A DNA stretch of 59,142 nucleotides from contig JAGCPJ010000053.1 of assembly GCA_017965765.1 (NCBI GenBank), positions 1 to 59,142 on the forward strand, in the 5' to 3' direction. Shown piece after piece: positions 16,550-25,611 of the stretch. The DNA comes from Bacteroidales bacterium. Lineage in GTDB: Bacteria > Bacteroidota > Bacteroidia > Bacteroidales > F082. Numbering within the stretch: position 1 is the first letter of the stretch; every line of letters starts with the position of its first letter. The notes below the pieces were generated by a model. That model ran no database searches. It saw nothing but the letters and a program-made list of their open reading frames with translations, and was not told where the DNA came from. Position numbers and translations under genes: made by a program.

Positions 16550-18391
16550 ATGAGCACCAGAAATACCAATAGAAATCTAGCCAAACGTCAGTTTGTGATT
16601 ATCGGCATTTTTGTCGCTATATGCGCTATTTATCTATTGAAGCTATTTTCAATTCAAGTGTTGGATAAAACACTAAAACAGTCAGCCGACAACAACGTGC
16701 TTCGTTTTGTGACCCAATACCCGGCTCGCGGCAAGGTCTTCGATCGTAATGGCGAGTTGCTCGTCTATAATGAAGCAGTGTATGACCTCATGGTGGTCCC
16801 TGGACAGGTCAAGGAGATCGATACGACCAAATTCTGCCAACTGTTGGGCATCTCTCATGAGACCTTCGTCGAGAACATGGCCAAAGCCAGAAAGTACTCC
16901 AGGATCAAGGCTTCGGTGTTTGTCTCCCAAATCTCCAAAGAAGATTACGCACATATCGTTGAAATCCTTCACAATTTCCCGGGATTTTACTTTCAGACTC
17001 GAACGTTGCGCCATTATCCCAAAGCCATCGCCGCACATACCTTGGGCGACATCGGCGAGGTGAACAAAAGTGAACTGGAGGCGGATCCTTATTACAAAAT
17101 GGGTGATTATGTTGGGAAATCGGGGATTGAACGTTTCTATGAAAAAGAACTCAGAGGCAGAAAAGGCTTGAAGGTGGTCATGGTGGACGTCCACAACCGG
17201 GAAAAGGGTAGCTATCTCGACGGATCCCTTGACTCGCTCCCAGTCGCAGGAAAAGATATCTATCTGGGCCTTGATGCTGAACTGCAGGCCTATGGCGAAC
17301 AGCTGATGCACGGCAAGATTGGCTCCATCGTTGCCATCGAGCCGAAAACGGGACAGATCCTTGCCTTCGTGACCAGCCCCACCTACGATCCCAACCTTTT
17401 GGTCGGTCGTGTCAGAGGCGCTCACTATAACGAGCTGCTGAAAGATCCGATGAAACCCTTGTTGAACAGGGCGATCAGCGGCACCTATCCTCCAGGTTCC
17501 ACCTTCAAGATGGTCAACGGCCTCATCGCCTTGCAAAGTGGCAGCATCGTTCCGGCTACCCAATTCCGGTGCAACGGTCCGGGCAGTACCCCCATCAAAT
17601 GCACCCACCATCATGGACCTTCCCCGGATCTTGCCAATGCCATCGAGAACTCTTGCAACCCTTATTTCTACGAAGCTTTCAAGACTACCATCAACAATCC
17701 CAAGTTCGGCGGTATCAAGGAAGGCTATGAGTATTGGTACCAGATGACCCAAAAACTCGGACTGGGCCATCCTTTCGAAACGGACATCCCTTATGAGAAG
17801 TCGGGTAACATCCCTACAAGGAAGTACTATGACAAGATGTATGGAGGAAGCTGGAATTCGGTGACTATCAGATCGTTGGGTATCGGTCAGGGCGAAATCT
17901 TGGTCACCCCTCTGCAACTGGCGAACATCGTGGCCACGATTGCCAACGAGGGTTATTACTATCCTCCGCACCTGATCCGAGCCTTTGGCGATTCCACCGC
18001 CATCCCGGAAAAGATGACCACACGCTGTGAGACAGGGATCGAGAGGAAACATTTCCAGGTCATCAAGGCTGGCATGAGGAGCGTCTTCGAGGGGTCGCAC
18101 GGAACAGCTCGAGGTTCAAAGATACCGGGCATCAGCGCGGGTGGAAAGACGGGCACCGCCCAGAACCCTCATGGTGAAAACCACTCTATCTTCATCGCCT
18201 TTGCACCGGTCGAAGATCCCCAAATCGCATTGTCCATCATCATCGAGAACGGCGGATATGGCTCCACTTGGGCTGCCCCCATCGCTTCACTCATGATGGA
18301 AAAATATATCAGAGGTTATACGGAACGTCCCCTCGTGGAGAAACGCATGATGGAGGGCGTGATTAACTATGCAGTGAAAAAGAAGAAATGA
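16550..18391 (+). CDS. mrdA: Penicillin-binding protein 2 (elongasome transpeptidase)
   Basis: The 613-residue class B PBP has an N-terminal membrane helix (about residues 13-33), a dimerisation domain with RGKVFDRNGELL, and a transpeptidase domain. Catalytic motifs are visible: STFK (nucleophile Ser, in PPGSTFKMV), SCN in ENSCNPYFY, and KTG in AGGKTGTAQ. It cross-links peptidoglycan during lateral growth together with RodA. The stop overlaps the rodA start by four bases (ATGA), so the pair is translationally coupled. The other mre genes are not in view. Confidence 0.95.
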   Translation: MSTRNTNRNLAKRQFVIIGIFVAICAIYLLKLFSIQVLDKTLKQSADNNVLRFVTQYPARGKVFDRNGELLVYNEAVYDLMVVPGQVKEIDTTKFCQLLGISHETFVENMAKARKYSRIKASVFVSQISKEDYAHIVEILHNFPGFYFQTRTLRHYPKAIAAHTLGDIGEVNKSELEADPYYKMGDYVGKSGIERFYEKELRGRKGLKVVMVDVHNREKGSYLDGSLDSLPVAGKDIYLGLDAELQAYGEQLMHGKIGSIVAIEPKTGQILAFVTSPTYDPNLLVGRVRGAHYNELLKDPMKPLLNRAISGTYPPGSTFKMVNGLIALQSGSIVPATQFRCNGPGSTPIKCTHHHGPSPDLANAIENSCNPYFYEAFKTTINNPKFGGIKEGYEYWYQMTQKLGLGHPFETDIPYEKSGNIPTRKYYDKMYGGSWNSVTIRSLGIGQGEILVTPLQLANIVATIANEGYYYPPHLIRAFGDSTAIPEKMTTRCETGIERKHFQVIKAGMRSVFEGSHGTARGSKIPGISAGGKTGTAQNPHGENHSIFIAFAPVEDPQIALSIIIENGGYGSTWAAPIASLMMEKYIRGYTERPLVEKRMMEGVINYAVKKKK

Positions 18392-19662
18392 CAACGGACA
18401 GGAACAGTATCATAGGTAAAGTGGATTGGCCGCTGCTGCTGATGTTTTTTGCATTGGTGATCATCGGCTGGCTGAGTATCTATTCTGCCGGACTGAGTGA
18501 AGGCAATCACGCCATCTATGAGATGTCGCAGTTTTCCGGAAAGCAGATGATCTGGATGGCGGCTTCCTTGACCCTGGGCTTCATCGTGCTGCTTCTCGAC
18601 GCGAAATTCTTCGACGCGTTTGCCTTCTGGATCTATGCTATCGTACTGTTTTTACTCGTTTTTGTGCTGGTGTATGGAAAGGCTACCAAAGGCGCCACTT
18701 CTTGGATCGATTTCGGAGGCGGGGTGAAATTCCAACCTTCCGAGTTCGCCAAGCTGGCTACCGCCCTTGCCTTGTCGCATTATCTTGGCCGCCAGGATGC
18801 TGAACTGACACGCCGTAAAAACCGGCTGGTTTCGTATGCCATCATCCTCTTGCCAGCTGCTTTGGTGTTGCTGCAAAACGACACGGGTTCGGCCCTGGTC
18901 TTCGCATCCTTCATCTTCGTGCTGTATCGTGAAGGAATGCCTGGAGCCGGCGCAATCATGCTTTTGGCCGTGGGCGCTATTGCGGTTTTTGTGTTCACCC
19001 TGATCTGGTCACGAATGGTCATGTTCATCATTCTTGGCTCACTGTTTGCCCTTACCTTGACCTACTACCTGCTGAACAAGAAGAAAGGTATCGGTAAGAT
19101 GGTGGCAGTGTTCGCGTTTTTCTTCGCCTTCGTGTTCTTCGTTGACTTTGCGTTTAACCACGTCCTGGAAGATCATCAACGTACGCGTATTGAGGTGCTG
19201 CTGGGAATGAAAGAAGACCCCAAAGGTGCCGGCTATAACCTCCATCAATCCAAGATTGCCATCGGTTCCGGGGGCTTTTGGGGTAAAGGGTTCCTCCAGG
19301 GGACGCAAACCAAATATGACTTTGTGCCAGAGCAACATACGGATTTCATCTTTTGTACCATCGGTGAGGAAGGCGGATTCAAGGGGTCGCTCATCGTCTT
19401 GTTGTTGTATTGTGGCATGCTTGTGCGAATTATCAGGATGGCTGAACGGCAACGACTTGCGTTTAGCCGTATCTATGGGTATTGCATTGCCGGCATTATC
19501 TTCGTTCACGTGGCCATCAATATCGGTATGACCATCGGACTGGTCCCGGTGATCGGCATTCCGCTTCCCTTCTTGAGTTACGGTGGCTCAAGCCTGTTGG
19601 CCTTCACCATCATGTTGGCCATTTTTGTCAAACAGGACGCAAACCGCCTTAATATTTTGTGA
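18388..19662 (+). CDS. rodA: Rod shape-determining glycosyltransferase RodA
   Basis: The 424-residue SEDS-family membrane protein has about ten hydrophobic helices. Recognisable SEDS segments include GGVKFQPSEFAKL, LLQNDTGSALVF, PKGAGYNLHQSKIAIGSGG, GKGFLQGTQTKYDFVPEQHTDFIF and GIPLPFLSYGGSS. It polymerises lipid II into glycan strands and partners with the PBP2 gene it overlaps by four bases. Confidence 0.95.
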   Translation: MTTDRNSIIGKVDWPLLLMFFALVIIGWLSIYSAGLSEGNHAIYEMSQFSGKQMIWMAASLTLGFIVLLLDAKFFDAFAFWIYAIVLFLLVFVLVYGKATKGATSWIDFGGGVKFQPSEFAKLATALALSHYLGRQDAELTRRKNRLVSYAIILLPAALVLLQNDTGSALVFASFIFVLYREGMPGAGAIMLLAVGAIAVFVFTLIWSRMVMFIILGSLFALTLTYYLLNKKKGIGKMVAVFAFFFAFVFFVDFAFNHVLEDHQRTRIEVLLGMKEDPKGAGYNLHQSKIAIGSGGFWGKGFLQGTQTKYDFVPEQHTDFIFCTIGEEGGFKGSLIVLLLYCGMLVRIIRMAERQRLAFSRIYGYCIAGIIFVHVAINIGMTIGLVPVIGIPLPFLSYGGSSLLAFTIMLAIFVKQDANRLNIL

Positions 19663-19669
19663 TTTTTAT

Positions 19670-19677
19670 TATCTTTG
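19670..19677 (+). promoter_or_regulatory. -7 box of the MltD-like gene
   Basis: TATCTTTG, a full consensus match followed by CAG, lies 21 bases before ATG 19699 and rules out the in-frame start at 19675. Confidence 0.7.
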
Positions 19678-19698
19678 CAGTTTGTTAGTTTTGCTTCT

Positions 19699-21249
19699 AT
19701 GAAAAAAATAGCTAGTTTAGTCCTCTTATCGCTCTTTTTTGTTGCCACAGGTCGGGCCCAGGTGGTCCACCCTCTGGATCTTCCCGCCGATAGTGTCTAT
19801 GTGGTGGACTCGGTGGAGCATCTTCCCGATAGCATTGAATTGTTTGAGGAACAAAGGAATGCAGACTTCAGGGAAGCGCGTATGCTGGTAGGGGAGACCG
19901 AGGTCTTCAAGATGTTTGAGACTTTGGGCAGCATTCCGTATTTTGGCGACGAATACCTGCAAATCGACACTGCCGAATTCAATATCTATGGTTATGATTA
20001 CGGTGAAGTCCCCATTTTCCCCGATAGTGTCTATAACCAGCGCATTGAACAGTTGGCCAGCCAAACTACCCTGCCGCTGGTTTTTAATGCGCACGTAAAG
20101 CCGTTCATTGAACTCTATGCCAACCGTAGGCGGGCGCTTACAGGTCGTATGTTGGGCCTTTCCTACGTGTATTTCCCGCTGTTCGAGCAGATGCTTGACA
20201 AATACAACATGCCGCTGGAGTTGAAATACTTGGCGATGATTGAATCGGCCTTGAATCCTGTCGCGGGTTCTAGGGTGGGCGCCAAGGGACTTTGGCAGTT
20301 CATGCATGCTACGGGCAAACAGTATGGATTGCATTCCACGACGCTGGTGGAAGACCGTTTCGACCCGATCAAGTCCACAGAAGCAGCATGCCTTTATATG
20401 CTTGATCTCTACTACAAGTACAAGGACTGGTTCCTGGTACTTGCCGCCTATAACTCGGGTCCCGGCACCGTGAACAAAGCCATCGTCAGGGCAGGCGGTG
20501 TCATGGACTATTGGGCGATCTGGCCGTTCCTCCCCCAAGAGACACGTGGCTATGTGCCTGCCTTCATTGCGGTAAACTACGTGATGAGCTATGCCAGGGA
20601 ACACAATATCTATCCCATCAACCCGGGCTTGCTGATGTCGGGAACCGATACGGTGACTGTGCGGGATTTCCTGACCTTCGGTCAACTCAATGAGACCCTC
20701 GGAGTGCCGATGCGCGACCTCCAGTTCTTCAACCCTCAGTACACCAAGGAAATCATCCCGGGCAACGATTCGACCTCCTACGTGCTTCGCCTTCCTTCGC
20801 AATACGCACTCATGTTTGTGGAAAAGGAACGGGAAATCTATGCCTACAAGACGAAAGAAACCATCGAGAAAGAAAAGGTGATGGAACAGGTGAAGAGCGT
20901 CAGCGACCGCACCGTACATGTGGTGAAGAAAGGGGAGACGCTTAACGCCGTGGCTCGGAAATATAACGTCAGTGTCTCCAACCTCAAGAAGTGGAATAAT
21001 CTTCGGAAAGACACGTTGGTGGTGGGCCAGAAACTGACCATCTACTCGTCAGGCGGCCCCATGGCTTCCTCTGACAGCAACTCCAAGGCCGCAGGCTCTT
21101 CCGCGCCGAAATACTATACCGTCAAAGCTGGCGACACGCTGGCTTCTATCGCGAAGAAATACAACACCTCCGTTTCCAAGCTGAAAAAATGGAACAACTT
21201 GAAATCGGATAAGATCCAGGTAAAGCAAAAATTACGGGTGTCAAAATAA
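19699..21249 (+). CDS. mltD: MltD-like membrane-bound lytic transglycosylase with two LysM domains
   Basis: The 516-residue exported protein has a signal peptide (about residues 1-21, ending ATGRAQ) and an SLT domain with the catalytic Glu in AMIESALNP, then SRVGAKGLWQFM and AYNSGPGTVNKA. Two C-terminal LysM domains (VKKGETLNAVARKYN and VKAGDTLASIAKKYN) bind glycan. It cleaves peptidoglycan strands to 1,6-anhydro products. Its location behind mrdA-rodA, with its own promoter, fits wall growth coupled to turnover. The lipobox of E. coli MltD is absent, so it is probably secreted into the periplasm rather than lipid-anchored. Confidence 0.9.
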   Translation: MKKIASLVLLSLFFVATGRAQVVHPLDLPADSVYVVDSVEHLPDSIELFEEQRNADFREARMLVGETEVFKMFETLGSIPYFGDEYLQIDTAEFNIYGYDYGEVPIFPDSVYNQRIEQLASQTTLPLVFNAHVKPFIELYANRRRALTGRMLGLSYVYFPLFEQMLDKYNMPLELKYLAMIESALNPVAGSRVGAKGLWQFMHATGKQYGLHSTTLVEDRFDPIKSTEAACLYMLDLYYKYKDWFLVLAAYNSGPGTVNKAIVRAGGVMDYWAIWPFLPQETRGYVPAFIAVNYVMSYAREHNIYPINPGLLMSGTDTVTVRDFLTFGQLNETLGVPMRDLQFFNPQYTKEIIPGNDSTSYVLRLPSQYALMFVEKEREIYAYKTKETIEKEKVMEQVKSVSDRTVHVVKKGETLNAVARKYNVSVSNLKKWNNLRKDTLVVGQKLTIYSSGGPMASSDSNSKAAGSSAPKYYTVKAGDTLASIAKKYNTSVSKLKKWNNLKSDKIQVKQKLRVSK

Positions 21250-21263
21250 TAAATCCGACTACT

Positions 21264-22280
21264 ATGAAAACGATGAAATACCACAAGACATTGGCATGGG
21301 CAATGCTATTTGTTTTTATCGCTGCATTGACTGCATGTGATGGTGAAGATAAAAAAGGGAAGAAAGACCGTTCCTCTGGCGGCACCTCGGAAATCTTGGT
21401 GGTGACCCAAAACAAGGAACAATGGGAAGGCATGATCGGCGACTCCATCCGCGCCTTCTTCCTCCAACCCCAATATGGACTGCCCCAGCCTGAGCCGCTG
21501 AACAAACTCTCCCATATCACCGTGGATGGTTTGGTGGATATGTTCAAAAAGCATAAATGCCTTTTGATTGTCGAAATCAACCCCGCCCTGGAGAAAACCG
21601 TGGTGGAGACAGGGGAGGACCTTTGGTCGGCACCCCAACGGGTGATCAAGATTGTCGCCCCCAACCGTACCGAGTGGTGCAAGACCTTCAACGAACAAAA
21701 GGAGGCGTATAAGATGTGGTACGACAAAGTGGAACGGGAACGTATCATGTCGGTGCTTCGTCCCTCGGTTGATAACAAGTTGGGCGCTCGAATCAAGGAA
21801 AAGTTCGGTTTCAACATCACCATCCCCTCTGGTTTCTTCATCTCCAAGGAGGAGCCTGATTTCCTTTGGATTCGCAAGGAGCTGGAGAAGAACAGTTTTG
21901 GCATTTTCATCTATACCACGCCCTATAAAGACACACTTCAGCTGGAGTTGAACAGCTTGATCTCGGTGCGCGACCGCCTCTTGCAGCAATATGTGCCTGG
22001 TCCCGCCGACGGCTCCTTCATGACTACCGAAAAAGAATTCGTTCCCCCTGTAGTGAACTACATTTCCACCTATCCCACCGGTTTCGCGGCAGAAACCAGA
22101 GGCATGTGGTGCCTGGTGGGGGATTATATGGCTGGGCCTTTCGTCTCCTATACGTTCCCCGACAATCGGACGGGAAACCTTGTGACGCTTGAGGGCTATG
22201 TCTATTACCCGAATCACAACAAGCGGGATGACCTGTTACAGTTGCAGTCCATCCTTTACAGCATCAGCTACGATGAGTGA
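21264..22280 (+). CDS. DUF4837 family lipoprotein
   Basis: The 338-residue lipoprotein has lipobox LTAC near residue 25, a charged linker, and a mature domain beginning EILVVTQNKEQWEGMIGDSIRAFF. This opening and the later CLLIVEINPALEK, FISKEEPDFLWIRKE and TRGMWCLVGDYMAGPF segments match the Bacteroidetes DUF4837 family, whose function is not known. It lies 14 bases after the MltD-like gene and its stop overlaps the next start by one base, so the three may be cotranscribed. Confidence 0.85.
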   Translation: MKTMKYHKTLAWAMLFVFIAALTACDGEDKKGKKDRSSGGTSEILVVTQNKEQWEGMIGDSIRAFFLQPQYGLPQPEPLNKLSHITVDGLVDMFKKHKCLLIVEINPALEKTVVETGEDLWSAPQRVIKIVAPNRTEWCKTFNEQKEAYKMWYDKVERERIMSVLRPSVDNKLGARIKEKFGFNITIPSGFFISKEEPDFLWIRKELEKNSFGIFIYTTPYKDTLQLELNSLISVRDRLLQQYVPGPADGSFMTTEKEFVPPVVNYISTYPTGFAAETRGMWCLVGDYMAGPFVSYTFPDNRTGNLVTLEGYVYYPNHNKRDDLLQLQSILYSISYDE

Positions 22281-22714
22281 TGTCGGATCTCCAATGGTTT
22301 AAGACGAAGATTCAGGACGGGAAGACCTTGGTCTTCGACCCTTTGAGAAAACTGTACTGCAAACTCACCCCCGAGGAGGAGGTGCGGCAGAAGGTGCTGT
22401 ATCTCTTGGTAGAGCATCTGGAGGTGCCGGCGGGCTTGTTGGCCGTGGAGTATTCCATCAAAGTCAATGGACTTGACAAGCGTTGTGATGCCGTCGTTTT
22501 CGGGAAGGACGGAACTCCCTTGATGATTGTGGAATGTAAAGCGGCTAGCGTGGAACTGTCGCAAGCCACCTTGGAGCAGGCGGTGCGCTACTATTCGGTG
22601 CTTCATCCCAAGTATCTGCTCTTGTATAACGGCGCTTCGTGTTATTGTTTCAAGGCCGAGGCAGGTGCTTTGGCTGCCATGGACCATCTTCCCAACTACC
22701 CGGAGATGCTTTAA
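22280..22714 (+). CDS. Type I restriction HsdR_N-like nuclease-fold protein, stand-alone
   Basis: The 144-residue protein matches the short Bacteroidetes proteins annotated as type I restriction enzyme R N-terminal domain. A PD-(D/E)XK-like core is visible in NGLDKRCDAVVFGKDGTPLMIVECKA, with Asp, Glu and Lys spaced as in D...ExK, followed by an alpha-helical EQAVRYYSVLHPKYLLLYNG. There are no motor or methylase genes near it, so it is not a restriction system; its cell role is unknown. The ATG at 22280 overlaps the TGA of the DUF4837 gene by one base; a GTG one codon upstream is less likely. Confidence 0.8.
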   Translation: MSDLQWFKTKIQDGKTLVFDPLRKLYCKLTPEEEVRQKVLYLLVEHLEVPAGLLAVEYSIKVNGLDKRCDAVVFGKDGTPLMIVECKAASVELSQATLEQAVRYYSVLHPKYLLLYNGASCYCFKAEAGALAAMDHLPNYPEML

Positions 22715-22715
22715 T

Positions 22716-22750
22716 GGAAAAAATGGCCGCCAGCCCTAAAGCTGGCGGCC
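22716..22750 (-). terminator. Intrinsic terminator of nrdJ
   Basis: GGCCGCCAGC (22725-22734) and GCTGGCGGCC (22741-22750) form a perfect 10-bp stem with a 6-base loop. On the minus strand it is followed by ATTTTTT, so it ends transcription of nrdJ. It also stands directly after the opposing HsdR_N-like gene. Confidence 0.85.
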
Positions 22751-22787
22751 TGCCATTATGAAGATAAAAAAACAACTGTAGTCGTCG

Positions 22788-25436
22788 TTAACCGCACTTG
22801 GAATGCCCGCAGTTGGTGCAGAGCATGCATCCGTCTTGGTAGATGATGGTGTTCTGACCACAATTCGGACATACCTTGCCGGTGATCTTGGTGCCGTCAG
22901 GGATGTATTTCTTCAACGCCCTGACGATGCCGTTCTTCCATGTGTTGATGTTGTCCTCCTCCACAGTGAGGTTCTGGATGAGCTCGATGACATAGTTGAT
23001 GGGCATGCCGTGTCGCAGGATGCCGGAAATCAACTTGGCGTAGTTCCAGTATTCTTTGTTGAACATGCGGGAAAGCCCTTGGATGGTCACGGGATAACCA
23101 CCCTTGTCGAGGTATTGGAAGTCGTACCTCGAGGCTTCGCCTTTGCTCTTCTCTTTGATGATCTTGCCTTTTTCCACAAACGGCGGCAGGAAGATCTCAT
23201 CGGCATTGCCAAGGAAGATCTCGTAAGGCTTGTCATGGAGCTTGCCCACGAAGGCGATCCACTTTTCGTAGTTGTTTTGGAATCGGACCACGTCGCACTC
23301 CAATTCCTTGGGCCGTTGCGGGGCGGAATTCAACTTGATGTCGCTGGGACGTGCGTTGCCATCGGCAGAGGCTTTCTTTTCCTCGGTCTTTTTCTCGTCC
23401 TTGGAGACCAGCACACCGTCGCGGGAACCGTCACGATAGATGGTCATGCCCTTGCATCCGCATTCCCAGGCGGTCATATAGATCCTGCTGACCAGTGCTT
23501 CAGTGGTCTCTTTGGGCACGTTGACGGTGACACTGATGGAGTGGTCCACCCATTGCTGCATGCTTCCCTGCATCTTCACCTTGTTGACCCAGTCAATGTC
23601 ATTGGCCGTGGCTTTGTAATAGGGGGACTGGGCGATGACTTCATTCAGTTTTGCATCGTCATAGTGCATCACCTCTTCTACGTTGTATCCGTTGACTTCA
23701 AGCCAGGTGAGGAATTTGTGGTGGAAGACGTTGTATTCTTCGAAGGAGTTGCCCACGCTGTCAACGAAGGTGACTTTGGCGTCTTTGTCGCTCGGGTTGA
23801 CCTTTCTGCGGCGTTTGTACACCACCATGAAAACGGGCTCGATACCAGAGGAGGTCTGGGTGCAGAGGCTGACGGAGCCGGTGGGGGCGATGGTCAACAT
23901 GGCGATGTTACGGCGCCCCACCTTGGTCATCTTCCGGTAGAGCGCTTCGTCGATGTCGCGAAGTCGGTTGATGAAGGGATTGTTTTCCTCGCGTTTGGCA
24001 TTATATATGGGGAAGGCTCCTCTTTCCTCGGCGAGATTGACGGAGGAGCGATAGGCTTCATGGGCGAGGAGTTTCTGCACTTCCGTGGAGAAGGCGATGG
24101 CTTCCTCTGAGGCATAACGTTTCCCAAGGGCGGCTAGCATGTCGCCTTCGGCCGTGATGCCGATGCCTGTCCTGCGTCCCTGGAGGCATTTTTCCCTGAT
24201 GTTCTTCCAAAGGTTGAGTTCGATGCGCTTCACCTCGGCGTCTTCCGGGTCGGAATCGATCTTCTTCAGGATGCTATCCACCTTCTCGATCTCAAGGTCA
24301 ACGATGTCGTCCATCATGCGTTGGGCGATGGCCACATGCTTGGAGAACAGCTGGCTGTTGAAACGCGCTGCTTTCGTGAACGGGTGGTCAACATAGCTAT
24401 AGAGGTTGATGGCGATCAGGCGGCAGCTGTCGTAGGCGCAGAGCGGGATCTCTCCGCAGGGGTTCGTGCTCAAGGTGCGGAATCCCAAGTCGGCATAACA
24501 GTCGGGGATGGACTCGCGCAAGATGGTGTCCCAGAACAAGACACCAGGTTCGGCGGACTTCCATGCGTTGTGGATGATTTTGTTCCACAGGGCACGGGCA
24601 TCGATTTCCTTGGTGAATATGGGGTTGGGTGAGTCGATGGGATATTGCTGCACAAAGGGCTTGCCCTCCCGGACGCACTGCATGAACTCGTCGGTGATCT
24701 TGACAGAGACGTTGGCGTTGGTGATCTTGCCTTGGGTCATCTTCGCATCGATGAAGGCTTCTGCGTCGGGGTGCTTGATGCTGATGCTCATCATCAGGGC
24801 ACCGCGACGACCGTCCTGGGCGACTTCCTTGGTGGAGTTGGAATAGCGCTCCATGAACGGGACGATGCCTGTAGAGGTCAAGGCGCAGTTTTTGACGGGG
24901 CTTCCCGTCGGACGGAGGTGGGAGAGGTCGTGACCTACGCCACCCCTGCGTTTCATCAACTGTACCTGCTCCTGGTCGATCTTCATGATGCCACCGTAGG
25001 AGTCGGCGTTGCCTTTGTTTCCGATCACGAAACAGTTCGACAAAGAGGAGATCTGGAAGTCGTTGCCAATGCCTGCCATCGGGCTGCCTTGGGGAACGAT
25101 GTACTTGAAGTCTTTCAAGACCTCGAAGACCTCCGCTTCAGTCAAGGGATTCGGATATTTCTTCTCAATCCTGGCAATCTCACGGGCAATGCGATGGTGC
25201 ATGTCGTCGGGCGTGAGTTCATAGATGTTCCCCTCACTGTCCTTGAGGGCGTATTTGTTGGCCCAAACATCACCAGCCAAGGCGTCGCCATGGAAATATT
25301 TCTTGGCCGCCGCCTTCACTTCTTCCGTGGGATAGATGTGATAGACGGGCTTCTCAACGAGCTGAACCGGCTCCTCCCACTGTGACTCGCTGAACAGGGT
25401 CTGCTCTACAATCACTGGTTGACGTTTGTTCTTCAT
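22788..25436 (-). CDS. nrdJ: Adenosylcobalamin-dependent (class II) ribonucleotide reductase
   Basis: The 882-residue enzyme reduces ribonucleotides with a cobalamin-derived radical, so it works with or without oxygen. Key features are SNCFVIGN (first redox Cys), the NPCGEIPL active-site motif with the N-x-C-x-E triad, IAPTGSVSLCTQTSSGIEP, a TSCPD-like domain from about residue 700, and a C-terminal zinc-ribbon-like tail with CPNCG and CTNCG that can recycle the active-site disulfide. It has its own promoter and terminator, so it is monocistronic. I found no cobalamin riboswitch in its leader. Length fits the Bacteroidetes NrdJ group. Confidence 0.95.
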   Translation of the reverse strand: MKNKRQPVIVEQTLFSESQWEEPVQLVEKPVYHIYPTEEVKAAAKKYFHGDALAGDVWANKYALKDSEGNIYELTPDDMHHRIAREIARIEKKYPNPLTEAEVFEVLKDFKYIVPQGSPMAGIGNDFQISSLSNCFVIGNKGNADSYGGIMKIDQEQVQLMKRRGGVGHDLSHLRPTGSPVKNCALTSTGIVPFMERYSNSTKEVAQDGRRGALMMSISIKHPDAEAFIDAKMTQGKITNANVSVKITDEFMQCVREGKPFVQQYPIDSPNPIFTKEIDARALWNKIIHNAWKSAEPGVLFWDTILRESIPDCYADLGFRTLSTNPCGEIPLCAYDSCRLIAINLYSYVDHPFTKAARFNSQLFSKHVAIAQRMMDDIVDLEIEKVDSILKKIDSDPEDAEVKRIELNLWKNIREKCLQGRRTGIGITAEGDMLAALGKRYASEEAIAFSTEVQKLLAHEAYRSSVNLAEERGAFPIYNAKREENNPFINRLRDIDEALYRKMTKVGRRNIAMLTIAPTGSVSLCTQTSSGIEPVFMVVYKRRRKVNPSDKDAKVTFVDSVGNSFEEYNVFHHKFLTWLEVNGYNVEEVMHYDDAKLNEVIAQSPYYKATANDIDWVNKVKMQGSMQQWVDHSISVTVNVPKETTEALVSRIYMTAWECGCKGMTIYRDGSRDGVLVSKDEKKTEEKKASADGNARPSDIKLNSAPQRPKELECDVVRFQNNYEKWIAFVGKLHDKPYEIFLGNADEIFLPPFVEKGKIIKEKSKGEASRYDFQYLDKGGYPVTIQGLSRMFNKEYWNYAKLISGILRHGMPINYVIELIQNLTVEEDNINTWKNGIVRALKKYIPDGTKITGKVCPNCGQNTIIYQDGCMLCTNCGHSKCG

Positions 25437-25522
25437 ATCTCGTTGAAAATTAGGAAATTATATTTTTAATTCAAATGAATTGCTCGTGCTGGATTGCGTT
25501 TGCTAAATTAGAAAAGAGGTGG

Positions 25523-25530
25523 CAAACTTA
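25523..25530 (-). promoter_or_regulatory. -7 box of nrdJ
   Basis: On the minus strand TAAGTTTG matches TAnnTTTG and lies 87 bases before the nrdJ ATG. The resulting leader of about 80 bases is AT-rich and shows no B12-box sequence. Confidence 0.5.
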
Positions 25531-25592
25531 GCGCGAAAAAGCGCCTTTTCTGCATGGGTTTTTATCAACATTGCGTGTTGATAAAAAAGGCG
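25531..25592 (-). terminator. Stem-loop and probable terminator after the propeller/barrel gene
   Basis: TTTTTATCAACA (25559-25570) and TGTTGATAAAAA (25576-25587) make a perfect 12-bp stem with a 5-base loop. CGCCTTTT (25542-25549) and AAAAGGCG (25585-25592) make an outer stem, partly in competition. On the minus strand the outer stem is followed by CTTTTTC, so it can end the upstream transcript just before the nrdJ promoter. Confidence 0.55.
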
Positions 25593-25611
25593 TTTGAGTT
25601 TCAGCGAAATA

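Noticed and set aside
22280-22714. A type I restriction-modification system
   Set aside because: Only a stand-alone N-terminal nuclease-like domain is present. There is no motor, specificity or methylase gene nearby.
25437-25611. A cobalamin riboswitch before the B12-dependent nrdJ
   Set aside because: I looked for a B12-box (GCCACTG-like) and the extended fold and saw neither. The leader is short and AT-rich; the visible hairpin is better read as the upstream gene's terminator.
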